Shown piece by piece: positions 45,773 through 55,458 of a stretch of 64,000 nt of DNA. Position 1 is the first letter of the stretch; every line of letters begins with the position of its first letter. Below the pieces are notes generated by a model. That model made no database searches. It was not told the DNA's origin and saw nothing but the letters and a program-made list of their open reading frames with translations. Made by a program: the position numbers and the translations under genes. The DNA is from an uncultured Clostridia bacterium (GTDB lineage Bacteria > Bacillota > Clostridia > Oscillospirales > Ruminococcaceae). Location of the stretch: positions 123,840-187,839 of the forward strand of contig CANNSB010000002.1 in assembly GCA_947510165.1 (NCBI GenBank), written 5' to 3'.

Positions 45773-46890
45773 TGTTTGCAAAAATAAGTGGAGCACAGCT
45801 TTTTACAATGTTATATATATCTAGAGTTTTTTCTTCTTTAACATATAATATACACACAGGATCTAAGTTAGATGGGTTGGCTATTCTTGTTGGATCTTTA
45901 ATATCTCTTTTTGTTCAAATTTTGATTGTTATCCCTATCTTCAAATTATATGATCGTATAAAATATGGCAATGTAATAACAGTAGGATATAATTGTTTTG
46001 GTAAAAACGGTATTGTTATAGCTTGGATATATGCTATTTACGCTATATTAGTCGGGATAAATACTATTGTTCAAGCTATGTTTTTTTTAGATAATGCCGT
46101 TTATACAAATGCAAATTCATCCCTTTTAGTTTTAATGTTTATAGGGTTAGTTTTATATGGTGCTATATCTGGGGTTGAGTCTATAGCGCGTGTATCTGCT
46201 ATATTTGGTGTATTTTTTCTTGTTGCCTTTGGATTTATATTTATCGGTTTGATATCTAGTATAGATATTTATAACCTTTCTCCAATATTAGATTATCCTA
46301 TAAAACAGATAGGGATATCTATCTTTGATAATTTAGGAAGAAATACAGAATTAGTTGCTTTTATACTTTTATACCCATATACAAAAGGGGATAAAAAGAA
46401 AACATTTATGTCATATTTGATATTATCTACTATAACTGTACAGATAATAGTGTTTTTAATAACAACAGTTTTGGCGAATTATGCAGGAAGTTTAGTATTT
46501 CCTTTTTACACATTAACTACTATATCATACACATCAATCTTTCAAAGACTTGACTCTTTGCATATGGCGTTGTGGATTGTTTTAGCTTTTATAAAAGCTA
46601 CTATGTATATATTTATTGCTTATAGCTGTATATCTATCTCTTTACCTAAGGTTAAAAAAACTTATATATTTTCTGTTGTTTTTATAGCTATAAGTATAAG
46701 TGTTTATTGGATTCAGTCTAGTTTAGATGCGATAAGATATTTACAAGGATTTATTAATTCTGGTTTTATTGTGTTGATTCTTGTTTTTATTCTTCCATTT
46801 ATCGTTTATATAGTTTATAGATTTAAAAAGGAGAATAGTGTTGATAAAAAAAATATGGTTAATACTGGCTACTCTATTGATACTATCTAG
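45772..46890 (+). CDS. gerKB: Spore germination receptor subunit B (GerKB-type)
   Basis: 372 residues, about ten membrane helices. It is the amino-acid-permease-like part of the receptor and probably holds the germinant site. Starts MFAKISGAQLFTMLYISRVF; ISIFDNLGRNTELVAFILLYPYTKG matches the conserved loop of the GerB family. It overlaps gerKA by one base and gerKC by 53 bases, pointing to tight translational coupling. Confidence 0.93.
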   Translation: MFAKISGAQLFTMLYISRVFSSLTYNIHTGSKLDGLAILVGSLISLFVQILIVIPIFKLYDRIKYGNVITVGYNCFGKNGIVIAWIYAIYAILVGINTIVQAMFFLDNAVYTNANSSLLVLMFIGLVLYGAISGVESIARVSAIFGVFFLVAFGFIFIGLISSIDIYNLSPILDYPIKQIGISIFDNLGRNTELVAFILLYPYTKGDKKKTFMSYLILSTITVQIIVFLITTVLANYAGSLVFPFYTLTTISYTSIFQRLDSLHMALWIVLAFIKATMYIFIAYSCISISLPKVKKTYIFSVVFIAISISVYWIQSSLDAIRYLQGFINSGFIVLILVFILPFIVYIVYRFKKENSVDKKNMVNTGYSIDTI

Positions 46891-48088
46891 TCTTACAGGG
46901 TGTTTAAAAACAATAAATCTTAGTGATAGAGCGATTGTACAGGCTATAGGAATAGATTATGAGGAAGATAAATATAAACTTAGTATACAGATATTTTCCC
47001 CAGAGGGATCTGGAGGACAAACATCAATTGATACTAGTAAACAAAATTCTAAAGTTATTACAACTGAAGGAAAAACTATAGGAGAAGCCATGTCCAAGGC
47101 GGATTTGAAACAAGGAAAGAAGATATTTTATGGTCATAATAGATTAATTATATTAGGAGAAAGCACTGCTGAAAAAGGTTTAGAAAATGTTATAAGTTTT
47201 TTTAATACCGATGCACAATCTAAATCTGATGTTGGGGTGCTTGTTGTTAAGGGAGATGCAGATGAAATATTAAACGCAAAGATTACTCAGGGAATACTTC
47301 CAGCAGAAACGATAGAAAAAATAGTTAGAAATGCGGAGGATACAGGACAATCTTTTCAGGTTAGATTTTATGATGTTGCTAAAAATTATAAAAGTACAAC
47401 AAATTCAGTTAGTATACCTGTAATTAAGCTAGAGGATTCCGAAGGAGATTCAGGAGAGAAAAAAGAAGAAGCTACAGGTGCAGAAAAATCCGAAGGAGAT
47501 TCAGGAGAGAAAAAAGAAGAAGCTACAGGTGCAGAAAAATCCGAAGGAGATTCAAAAGTTATATCTATGGATGGAATAGCTGTTTTTTTAGATGGAAGAT
47601 TAAAGACTTATATAAATCAAGAAAATACAAGGGCTATACAAATTTTATTGCAAAAATTTAAATCTAGTGTAGTTGTTTCAGAATCTGATAGTATTGGGAC
47701 ATCTTCCGTGGAGATTTTTAAGTCTCAAATAAAGATAAATCCCCGTATTAAAGATGGAGCTATGTCTGTAGATATAATTATTAAAACAGATGGAATAGTT
47801 AAAGAAATAATTGTACCTGAAGATAGAGAAGTTTCTGTTTTTGAGTATAAAGATATAGAAGATAGTTTAGAAGAAGTTATAAAAAGTGAAGTTGATAATG
47901 TTTTATATCTAACTTTGAAAGAAAATAATATAGATATTTTTAATTTTATGGATAGAATAAAACAAAAATATCCTTCATATTGGAAGGATAACAGGGATGA
48001 TATTGGAAATATTATTTCAAATCTTGGCTATAACGTTAAGGTTGATGTAAATATAGATAGAACAGGACTTCAGATAAAAGACAAATAG
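46838..48088 (+). CDS. gerKC: Spore germination receptor subunit C, lipoprotein (GerKC-type)
   Basis: 416 residues. Lipoprotein with signal sequence and lipobox LTGC near residue 22, then Ger(x)C domains: SDRAIVQAIGIDYEEDKYKLSIQIFSP, QGKKIFYGHNRLIILGES, KSDVGVLVVKGDADEIL and the C-terminal HAS-barrel-like domain to LQIKDK. GTG at 46838 or TTG at 46841 can serve as start behind AAAGGAGA. A 17-residue unit rich in Ser/Glu/Lys is repeated between the N- and C-terminal domains (encoded at 47438-47554). Ends in a 55-bp palindrome. Confidence 0.93.
   Translation: MLIKKIWLILATLLILSSLTGCLKTINLSDRAIVQAIGIDYEEDKYKLSIQIFSPEGSGGQTSIDTSKQNSKVITTEGKTIGEAMSKADLKQGKKIFYGHNRLIILGESTAEKGLENVISFFNTDAQSKSDVGVLVVKGDADEILNAKITQGILPAETIEKIVRNAEDTGQSFQVRFYDVAKNYKSTTNSVSIPVIKLEDSEGDSGEKKEEATGAEKSEGDSGEKKEEATGAEKSEGDSKVISMDGIAVFLDGRLKTYINQENTRAIQILLQKFKSSVVVSESDSIGTSSVEIFKSQIKINPRIKDGAMSVDIIIKTDGIVKEIIVPEDREVSVFEYKDIEDSLEEVIKSEVDNVLYLTLKENNIDIFNFMDRIKQKYPSYWKDNRDDIGNIISNLGYNVKVDVNIDRTGLQIKDK
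47438..47554 (+). repeat. 51-bp tandem repeat inside gerKC
   Basis: Two identical 51-base units (47438-47488, 47489-47539) followed by 15 bases of a third. They encode SEGDSGEKKEEATGAEK twice and then SEGDS, a flexible charged linker. Exact identity suggests recent or ongoing repeat change without frame loss. Confidence 0.95.
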
Positions 48089-48128
48089 AAAAGGCTCTTT
48101 TAAAGAGCCTTTTCTATTTGTCTTTTAT
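48074..48128. terminator. Bidirectional terminator between gerKC and the glycosyltransferase gene
   Basis: 27-bp perfect arms (48074-48100 and 48102-48128) with a single unpaired central base. It encodes the last five residues and stop of gerKC on one strand and about the last nine residues of the glycosyltransferase on the other. Confidence 0.9.
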
Positions 48129-49269
48129 AAACTTCTATTATTTTATCTGATAGAGTTAATATATCAAAATGTTTTGAATAATTTTTTATTGATTTTTTAA
48201 AATCTTTTTTTTCTTTAGGGGTTTTGTTTTGATAAAATTTAATAATATCATACATTTCTTTAGATGATGTAAAGATAAATCCATTAACATTTTCTATGAC
48301 TTGTCCTTGGTTTTCAACATCAAATATATGTACAACAGGAAGACCACAAACCATGGCTTCTATCATAGAGATAGAATGATTTTCTGATAATGAAGCCGTG
48401 ATATACATATCTGATATTGTATAATAATATACAATATCTTTATTTGGAATAACACCAATACATTTAATTATCGATTCCATCTTCAAAGTTTTTATAAGGG
48501 TTTCAATTAAATCTCTATAGGGTCCATCTCCTATTATTAATAGTTGAACCTTGTCTTCTATAGAAAATTGTTCTCCAAAAAAATTTACTAATGTTTCTAT
48601 ATTTTTTTCTTTTCCTATTCTTCCGCAAAAAACAATTGTTGTTATATCATCTTTGGGGTTATATAAAGATCTGAGATGTTGTAATCTATCTTTATCTAGA
48701 TTACTGTTATCAAAAAGAGCTGTATCAACACAGTTGTTTATTATAGTTACATCTTTTTGTATGTCATATTTTTTAAAAAATGTTTTAACCCTTTGGGAAG
48801 GACCAATAACTTCAGCTGCTTTGTTAGCGATAAATCGTGCGTATTTTAGAGATGTTTTTGTGACAATAGGAATAAGAGGTTTAGGGGCAATATAATGGAC
48901 ATATTCATCCCATATTGTGTGTAATGTATATATTAGTGGCTTTTTTAAAATTTTAGAAATCATAGCTCCAGAAAATCCTATGCTAAATTCAGTGTGAATA
49001 TGAATTATATCAGGATTAAATTTTTTTATAGAGTTTAGACGACCATAACTAATAGGATTGGCTATACCATAATTGTAAAATCTTTTAAACGTTATGCTAG
49101 GACATTTTAATACTCCGTCTTTAATAAACTGTTTTCTTTTATGAGTTCCTGTTGTTATAATTAAAACTTCATGTCCTCTTTTAATAAGACCATCTTTAAG
49201 ATTTTTTACATGAGCAGACACGCCGTTGACATCGGGAGGATAAGTGTCAGTGAATATAGCGATTTTCAT
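48100..49269 (-). CDS. GT4-family glycosyltransferase
   Basis: 389 residues from ATG at 49269 with GAGGAG upstream; an earlier in-frame codon at 49284 lies before that box. GT-B fold: MKIAIFTDTYPPDVNGVSAHVKNLKDGLIKRGHEV and IIHIHTEFSIGFSGAMI in the N-terminal half; nucleotide-sugar half with IVFCGRIGKEKNIETLV, LLIIGDGPYRDLIETLI and SENHSISMIEAMVCGLPVV carrying the E-x7-E motif. The closest known relatives make glucosyl- or diglucosyl-diacylglycerol membrane lipids; the acceptor is inferred only. Confidence 0.85.
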   Translation of the reverse strand: MKIAIFTDTYPPDVNGVSAHVKNLKDGLIKRGHEVLIITTGTHKRKQFIKDGVLKCPSITFKRFYNYGIANPISYGRLNSIKKFNPDIIHIHTEFSIGFSGAMISKILKKPLIYTLHTIWDEYVHYIAPKPLIPIVTKTSLKYARFIANKAAEVIGPSQRVKTFFKKYDIQKDVTIINNCVDTALFDNSNLDKDRLQHLRSLYNPKDDITTIVFCGRIGKEKNIETLVNFFGEQFSIEDKVQLLIIGDGPYRDLIETLIKTLKMESIIKCIGVIPNKDIVYYYTISDMYITASLSENHSISMIEAMVCGLPVVHIFDVENQGQVIENVNGFIFTSSKEMYDIIKFYQNKTPKEKKDFKKSIKNYSKHFDILTLSDKIIEVYKRQIEKAL

Positions 49270-49399
49270 ATTTGTGCTCCTCAAAAAAATTTTCCAAAAT
49301 GGATAATAGCATAATATTATAACGATATTTTATATAGATATTTATACAATATTATACCAATAATATATGTATAAGTAAATATATATTTATAAATTTAAA

Positions 49400-49428
49400 T
49401 TGTATGAAAAAAATGCATATGCTATAAT
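49400..49428 (+). promoter_or_regulatory. Sigma-A promoter of the ligA-gatCAB unit
   Basis: TTGTAT (49400-49405) and TATAAT (49423-49428) with 17-base spacing, 30 bases before the ligA start. Confidence 0.6.
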
Positions 49429-49458
49429 ATATAAAGTTATAATATTAGGAGAATAAAG

Positions 49459-51441
49459 ATGAATCTATTAAATTTAAAAAAGCATTTAAAAGATTTAAAA
49501 GAGAAGATTAGATATCACAGCTATAAATATTATACCGTTGATAATCCTGAATTATCGGATTTTGAATTTGATAATCTTATGATAGAGTTAAAAAAAATAG
49601 AAGAAGACAACCCAAATTTAATAACCGCTGATTCGCCTACGCAAATAGTTGGACATCTTCCTTTAAATAGTTTTAAAAAAGTTTCTCATGATTTTAAGAT
49701 GGATAGTTTACAGGATGTCTTTAGTTATGATGAAATTTATGCATTTGATAAACGTGTTAGAGAAATTGTAGACAATCCAACTTATATTATAGAGCCTAAA
49801 ATTGATGGATTGTCTGTATCTATTAAATATAAAAGAGGACAATATTTTTTTGCCGCCACAAGAGGGGATGGGTTTACAGGAGAAGATGTGACCTTAAATT
49901 TAGCAACTATTAAAAATTTTCCTAAAAAAATAAATTCATCTTTAGAAGAGATAAATATTAGAGGAGAAGTTTTTATTTCTGAAGAAAGTTTTATCGATTT
50001 AAATAAAGATATGTCTGCTAAAGGGAAGCCTATTTTTAAAAATAAAAGAAATGCAGCTGCGGGATCTTTAAGACAGAAAGATCCAAATATAACTAAAAAT
50101 CGTAATTTAAGTGTTTGTATATTTAATCTCCAAAATGATATAGAAAATATTAGTGATCATCATTCTTCTCTAGATTTTTTAAAAAGTCTAGGATTTTTAG
50201 TTTCTTCATATTTTATGATAGGAGAAAACATATCAAAGTCTGTAAAAATTATAGAAGATATTTATATGAATAGAAAAATGTATCCTTTTGATATAGACGG
50301 GGTTGTAATTAAAGTTGATAATTTTGATATCCGAAAAGTTTTAGGAAAAACTAATAAGTTTCCTAAATGGGCAGTTGCTTATAAATATCCAGCAGAAGAA
50401 AAAACTACAAAACTTTTAGATATAGAGCTTAATGTAGGAAGAACAGGAGCTATAACACCAACAGCTATATTTGATAGTATAGATCTTGCTGGAAGTAGTG
50501 TTAGGCGTGCTGTTCTTCATAATCAAGATTTTATAGATCTTCATATGATAAATATTGGAGATATACTAGTTATTAGAAAAGCAGGGGATATCATACCTGA
50601 AGTTGTTAGAAATATTAATAAAAATGATAATAAAGATATTTATAAAATTCCTATGATTTGCCCCGAATGTGGATATACTTGTATTAAGGAAGATGTTTTA
50701 ATAAAATGTGTTAACGAATTTTGCAAAGGTATTTTTAAAAAATCATTGATTCATTTTGTATCAAGAGACGGTATGAATATATCCGGATTTGGAGAAGGTT
50801 TAATAGATAAATTAGTTTCTTTAGATCTGGTTAAAGACCTGTCTGATATATATTATCTAACCGATGATCAACTTTTATCTATTCCTAATATAGAGGAAAA
50901 AAGTTGTTTTAATATAAGAGAAAGCATAGAAAAATCAAAAACACAGGATTTATATAGATTTCTATTTAGTTTGGGAATAAGTCATGTAGGTTTAAATGCA
51001 TCTAAAATAATTTGTAAAAAATTTAATAATATAGATATGTTTTATACTATTAAAGAGGATGATATTTTAGAAATAGATGGTATTGGAACTATTATTGCTA
51101 AAAGTTTTGTAGATTATTTTACTTGTGAAAAAAACATAAATATTGTAAATAAAATTAAATTAGCAGGAGTTAAGTTTATACAAGCTAAAGAAGATAGATT
51201 AGGTTTATTTACAGGGATTTCTTTTGCAGTTACAGGAAAGCTGTTTGGATATACTCGTAAAGAAATTTTCAATGTTATAGAAAATTTAGGAGGAGAATGT
51301 AAAACAACTATTTCTTCTAAAACTAATTATTTATTGACAGGAGATACTACAGGAAGTAAACTTAAAAAAGCACAAAAATTGGGTGTATCTATAATAGATG
51401 AAGCTCAATTTAATGATATGATTAATAATAAAAATAAATGA
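49459..51441 (+). CDS. ligA: NAD+-dependent DNA ligase
   Basis: 660 residues, full length. Joins nicks in replication and repair. Adenylation domain with AMP-accepting lysine in YIIEPKIDGLSVSI (about residue 115) and GDGFTGEDVT; OB fold GRTGAITPTAIFD; four-Cys zinc finger CPECGYTC...CVNEFC; helix-hairpin-helix repeats (LFSLGISHVGLNASKII; ILEIDGIGTIIAKSFVDYF); C-terminal BRCT domain FAVTGKLFGYTRKEIFNVIENLGGE. It leads an operon with gatC, gatA and gatB. Confidence 0.97.
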   Translation: MNLLNLKKHLKDLKEKIRYHSYKYYTVDNPELSDFEFDNLMIELKKIEEDNPNLITADSPTQIVGHLPLNSFKKVSHDFKMDSLQDVFSYDEIYAFDKRVREIVDNPTYIIEPKIDGLSVSIKYKRGQYFFAATRGDGFTGEDVTLNLATIKNFPKKINSSLEEINIRGEVFISEESFIDLNKDMSAKGKPIFKNKRNAAAGSLRQKDPNITKNRNLSVCIFNLQNDIENISDHHSSLDFLKSLGFLVSSYFMIGENISKSVKIIEDIYMNRKMYPFDIDGVVIKVDNFDIRKVLGKTNKFPKWAVAYKYPAEEKTTKLLDIELNVGRTGAITPTAIFDSIDLAGSSVRRAVLHNQDFIDLHMINIGDILVIRKAGDIIPEVVRNINKNDNKDIYKIPMICPECGYTCIKEDVLIKCVNEFCKGIFKKSLIHFVSRDGMNISGFGEGLIDKLVSLDLVKDLSDIYYLTDDQLLSIPNIEEKSCFNIRESIEKSKTQDLYRFLFSLGISHVGLNASKIICKKFNNIDMFYTIKEDDILEIDGIGTIIAKSFVDYFTCEKNINIVNKIKLAGVKFIQAKEDRLGLFTGISFAVTGKLFGYTRKEIFNVIENLGGECKTTISSKTNYLLTGDTTGSKLKKAQKLGVSIIDEAQFNDMINNKNK

Positions 51442-51459
51442 TTTCTAGGAGATGTATTT

Positions 51460-51729
51460 ATGAAATTTGATTTAGAAAATATTGCAAATCTTTCTATGCT
51501 ATATCCTGATGGATTTGATAGAGATAAAATTTTAAAAAAGATGGAATCTATTATTCAAATGGTAGAAGTTCTACCTAGAATTGATATTAAAAATTCTGAT
51601 AGTATTTCTGGAAATGAAGTTATACTTAGAGAAGATATTATAGAGCCTAGTTTGTCTAGAGATGAAGTTTTAAAAAATGCACCATCTGTACAAGGCGGAT
51701 GTATACTTGTTTCAAAAGTTATAGATTAG
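51460..51729 (+). CDS. gatC: Asp-tRNA(Asn)/Glu-tRNA(Gln) amidotransferase subunit C
   Basis: 89 residues. Small GatC subunit that holds GatA and GatB together. N-terminal helix pair (FDLENIANLSMLYPDGFDRDKILKKMESIIQMVEVLPRID) and the extended REDIIEPSLSRDEVLKNAP stretch are typical. AGGAGA ribosome site; 18 bases after ligA. Confidence 0.9.
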   Translation: MKFDLENIANLSMLYPDGFDRDKILKKMESIIQMVEVLPRIDIKNSDSISGNEVILREDIIEPSLSRDEVLKNAPSVQGGCILVSKVID

Positions 51730-51748
51730 ATAGGAGGAGAAGTTTAAG

Positions 51749-53209
51749 GTGGATCTTTTTAAAAAAAGTGGAACAGAATTGAGTTGTATGCTTAGGTCTA
51801 AAGAGTGTAGTGCTAGAGAGATTGTTTCTAGTATTTATACTAGAATAGACAGTGTGGAAGAAAAGTTGGGTAGTTATGTAAGTCTGACTAGGGATATGGC
51901 AGATAAAAAGGCTGATATTGTTGATAAAAAAATTGCAAAAGGAGAAATTATTTCACCTCTTGCTGGAATTCCAGTGGGTGTTAAAGATAATATATTAGTT
52001 AAAGATGTTAAAAATACATGTTCATCAAAAATGTTAGAAAACTTTGTTGCTCCATACAATTCCACCGTTGTTGAAAAGATGTTGGATCAAGATTGTTTAA
52101 TTATAGGGAAGTTGAATATGGATGAATTTGCGATGGGATCATCTACAGAAACTTCATATTTTAAAAATACAAAAAATCCACATAATTTAGATTGTGTTCC
52201 AGGGGGATCATCAGGAGGAAGCGCGGCTTCGGTTGCTGGATATGAAACAACCGTTTCTTTAGGATCGGACACTGGCGGATCGGTAAGACAACCTGCTTCA
52301 TATTGTGGTATTGTCGGGTTAAAACCTACCTACTCTTCCGTATCTAGATATGGACTTGTTTCGTTTGCATCTTCTTTAGATCAGATAGGACCTATGGGTA
52401 GAACTGTAAAAGATGTTCATCTTTTATATTCTACTATATCTGGATATGATAAAAAAGACAGAACAACTGTAGATATTAGTAATATACCTAAAGAGATCTC
52501 TGAACTTAAAAATTTATCTGGAATAAAAGTTGGTATTCCTTCAGAATATTATCTTACAGATAAAAATACAGATGTTATAAAAAGTGTAGAAAATTTCATT
52601 AAATTTTTAGAAAAATCAGGGGCAGAGATAAAAACTGTGAGTCTTCCTAATACAAAATATTCTATACCTGTCTATTATATTCTTTCTTCTGCAGAAGCTT
52701 CATCTAATTTGGCAAGATTTGATGGGGTTAAGTATGGATATAGGGCATCAGATTATACAAATTTTCAAGATATGTATAAAAAAACAAGAACAGAAGGATT
52801 CGGAGAAGAAGTTAAAACTAGAATTATGTTAGGAACATACGTTTTAAGTTCGGGTTATTACGATGAGTATTACAATAGGGCTCAAAGCATGAAAAAAATG
52901 ATGAAACAAGATTTTGATAAAGTTTTTGAAGAGTGCGATATTATAGTTACTCCAACAACAACAACAACAGCCTTTAATTTAGGTGAAAAGATAAATGCTC
53001 ATATGGATATGTATACAAGTGATATATCTACAGCGTCTGCAAATATAACAGGGATACCAGCTATAAGCATACCATGTGGAAGGGATTTAAAAGGTCTTCC
53101 GATAGGTGTTCAGATTATGGGGAAACATTTTTCAGAAAAATTATTATTTGATGTTTCAAATTTTTATGAAAAAAGTATAGATGGATTTGATTTAGAAATT
53201 AAAATATAA
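51749..53209 (+). CDS. gatA: Asp-tRNA(Asn)/Glu-tRNA(Gln) amidotransferase subunit A
   Basis: 486 residues from GTG with GGAGGAG upstream. Amidase-signature enzyme releasing ammonia from glutamine for transamidation of misacylated tRNA. The Ser-cisSer-Lys triad can be placed at K79 (GIPVGVKDNI), S154 (PGGSSGGSAAS) and S178 (GSDTGGSVRQPA). PVYYILSSAEASSNLARFDGVKYG and RIMLGTYVLSSGYYDEYY are conserved. Its presence implies Gln-tRNA and perhaps Asn-tRNA are made indirectly. Confidence 0.97.
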   Translation: MDLFKKSGTELSCMLRSKECSAREIVSSIYTRIDSVEEKLGSYVSLTRDMADKKADIVDKKIAKGEIISPLAGIPVGVKDNILVKDVKNTCSSKMLENFVAPYNSTVVEKMLDQDCLIIGKLNMDEFAMGSSTETSYFKNTKNPHNLDCVPGGSSGGSAASVAGYETTVSLGSDTGGSVRQPASYCGIVGLKPTYSSVSRYGLVSFASSLDQIGPMGRTVKDVHLLYSTISGYDKKDRTTVDISNIPKEISELKNLSGIKVGIPSEYYLTDKNTDVIKSVENFIKFLEKSGAEIKTVSLPNTKYSIPVYYILSSAEASSNLARFDGVKYGYRASDYTNFQDMYKKTRTEGFGEEVKTRIMLGTYVLSSGYYDEYYNRAQSMKKMMKQDFDKVFEECDIIVTPTTTTTAFNLGEKINAHMDMYTSDISTASANITGIPAISIPCGRDLKGLPIGVQIMGKHFSEKLLFDVSNFYEKSIDGFDLEIKI

Positions 53210-53227
53210 ATTTGGGGGTGTATTAGT

Positions 53228-54670
53228 ATGATAGAAAATTATGACATAGTTATAGGTTTAGAGATACATGCGGAGCTTTCTACAAAAACAAAAATATATT
53301 GTGGTTGTAGGAATGAATTTGGATTAGAAGTTAATACAGTTTGTTGTCCAATCTGCCTAGGTATGCCAGGTGCTCTACCATCTTTAAATAAGACTGTTGT
53401 TGATTATGCTATTAAGATGGGTTATGCTTTAAACTGTAGTATAAATAGTGTTTCTAAGCAGGATAGAAAAAACTACTACTATCCAGATTTACCAAAAGCG
53501 TATCAAATTACACAGGATGAAGTTCCTCTTTGTTATGATGGTTATGTTGATATTTCTGTAGGTGGTATACAGAAAAGGATTGGTGTAACCAGAATACATA
53601 TAGAGGAAGACGCAGGAAAACTTATTCATGATGAAAGTTTTTCTGGAACATTAGTTGATTTTAATAGGTGTGGTGTTCCTCTTATTGAAATTGTTTCTGA
53701 GCCAGATATGAGAAGTTCTAAAGAAGCAAAATCTTATCTAGAAACTATAAAGATCATTCTTTCATATATGGGTATATCTGATTGTAAGATGCAAGAAGGC
53801 TCTTTAAGGTGTGATGTAAATGTATCTGTTATGAAAAAGGGTTCTACTGAATATGGAACAAGATGTGAAATGAAAAATATTAGTACATTTAGTGGAGCGG
53901 TCAAAGGGATAGAGTATGAGGCTAGAAGACAGGTTGATATTCTAGAGTCTGGAGGAACTATTATCCAACAAACAAGAAGATGGGATGATGATAAAGGACA
54001 AAACTTTTTATTAAGAGAGAAGAAAAATGCAGATGATTATAGATATTTTAGAGAGCCTGATATAGGAAAAATAGTTATAACAGAAAAAAAATTATTAGAT
54101 ATAAAAGATTCTATACCAGAACTTCCAAATAAAAAAGTTTTAAGATATATTAAAGATTTTAAACTCTCTGAAAAAGATGCAACTTTAATAGTTGAAAGTT
54201 TGGATAGAAGTTTTCTTTTTGAATCTGTTTTAAATATTGGAGATGTAAATCCTAAACTTATTTCTAATTGGATATTAGGTGATATATTAGGGTATCTGAA
54301 CGAGAAGAGCATATTATTAGATCAAACAAAGATAACTCCACGAAAATTATTCGATCTTATAAATGCTATAGAATCTAATATAATTTCTAGTAGTAGTGGA
54401 AAGATTATATTAATAGATATATTTGAAACAGACAAAACAGTAGATGAAATTATATTAGAAAGATCATTAAAACAAAATTCTGATATTGATGACCTTAAAA
54501 ATGTAGTTGTAAATATATTAAAAGTTAATGAAAAATCTGTTATCGATTATAATAATGGAAAAACAAATGCATTGGGTTTTGTTATAGGACAGTGTATGAA
54601 AGAAACAAAAGGAAAAGGAAACCCTGCTGTATTAAAAGAATTGGTTTTAAAACTTATAAAAAAAGACTAG
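53228..54670 (+). CDS. gatB: Asp-tRNA(Asn)/Glu-tRNA(Gln) amidotransferase subunit B
   Basis: 480 residues. GatB phosphorylates the tRNA-bound Glu/Asp and accepts ammonia from GatA. VIGLEIHAELSTKTKIYCGCRNEFG with zinc-type cysteines (CGCRN...CCPICLGMPG), KNYYYPDLPKAYQITQDEVPL, HIEEDAGKLIHD, DFNRCGVPLIEIVSEPD and the C-terminal YqeY-like tail ending NPAVLKELVLKLI. Ends the ligA-gatCAB unit at a strong terminator. Confidence 0.97.
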   Translation: MIENYDIVIGLEIHAELSTKTKIYCGCRNEFGLEVNTVCCPICLGMPGALPSLNKTVVDYAIKMGYALNCSINSVSKQDRKNYYYPDLPKAYQITQDEVPLCYDGYVDISVGGIQKRIGVTRIHIEEDAGKLIHDESFSGTLVDFNRCGVPLIEIVSEPDMRSSKEAKSYLETIKIILSYMGISDCKMQEGSLRCDVNVSVMKKGSTEYGTRCEMKNISTFSGAVKGIEYEARRQVDILESGGTIIQQTRRWDDDKGQNFLLREKKNADDYRYFREPDIGKIVITEKKLLDIKDSIPELPNKKVLRYIKDFKLSEKDATLIVESLDRSFLFESVLNIGDVNPKLISNWILGDILGYLNEKSILLDQTKITPRKLFDLINAIESNIISSSSGKIILIDIFETDKTVDEIILERSLKQNSDIDDLKNVVVNILKVNEKSVIDYNNGKTNALGFVIGQCMKETKGKGNPAVLKELVLKLIKKD

Positions 54671-54690
54671 TATACTAGTCTTTTTTTTTT
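54658..54690 (+). terminator. Terminator after gatB
   Basis: AAAAAAGACTAGTA / TACTAGTCTTTTTT perfect stem, then further T; the gatB stop TAG lies in the left arm. Confidence 0.92.
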
Positions 54691-54747
54691 ATAATTAGAA
54701 TATTATTAAATAGATTTTATTTTTATAATTTTATGGAGATGAACAAG

Positions 54748-55458
54748 ATGAGGAATAGAAATAATAATAATAATAATGAAGAGAGCAATTTTTTTGATTT
54801 AGTTTTTGTGCAATGTTCGGTGGTTGTTTCATTGTTTATAGTTTTAACTTTTATAAATATAATTAATAAAGAGTTTTATAATGATTTAAAAAAAGGTCTT
54901 TCATCAGGTGTAAATAATGATTTTACTTTGGATAAAATTTATAGAAAATTTGCAGATAAAGATAAAGGTGAAGATAGAAATTTATTAGAAGAAAATAATA
55001 ATAAAAAAGAAGATGCAAAAGAGTTACCAGATAATATTCATAAAGAAAAAATAAATTTAGATATAGAAATTGGACCACCTATATCAAAAGGGACTGTTAG
55101 TTCTATATTTGGATTTAGAAATATTAATGGAGAGGAAAATTTTCATACAGGAGTTGACATAGCAGCAGAAAGAGGAACGGATATACTAGGGTCATCAGAA
55201 GGAACAATAGTTGATATTGGAGTTTCAAAAAGTTTAGGAAATTATATTGAAATTGAATCGGTTGGAGGGGCTAAATTTTTATATGCTCATTGTGATGAAA
55301 CTTTTGGAGAAAAAGGAAATATAGTAAAAAAGGGGGAGGTTATTGGAAAAGTTGGTAGTACAGGAGATTCTACAGGAAATCATCTGCATTTTTCTATAAT
55401 AAAAGATGAAAAGTATATAGATCCGTTTCACTATATTGAGAAAGATTTGTATGATTGA
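54748..55458 (+). CDS. SpoIVFA-like membrane protein with M23 (LytM) peptidase domain
   Basis: 236 residues from ATG at 54748, 9 bases after GGAG; two earlier in-frame ATGs overlap that box. N-terminal MRNRNNNNNNEE, one membrane helix (FVQCSVVVSLFIVLTFINII), a charged linker, and a C-terminal M23 domain: SSIFGFRNINGEENFHTGVDIAAERGTDI and HLHFSIIKDEKYIDPFHYI. Zinc ligands H133, D137 and H214 are present. It overlaps by 8 bases an M50 protease gene, the arrangement of spoIVFA-spoIVFB, where SpoIVFA restrains SpoIVFB in the forespore membrane. Alternatively it is a cell-wall endopeptidase. Confidence 0.75.
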   Translation: MRNRNNNNNNEESNFFDLVFVQCSVVVSLFIVLTFINIINKEFYNDLKKGLSSGVNNDFTLDKIYRKFADKDKGEDRNLLEENNNKKEDAKELPDNIHKEKINLDIEIGPPISKGTVSSIFGFRNINGEENFHTGVDIAAERGTDILGSSEGTIVDIGVSKSLGNYIEIESVGGAKFLYAHCDETFGEKGNIVKKGEVIGKVGSTGDSTGNHLHFSIIKDEKYIDPFHYIEKDLYD

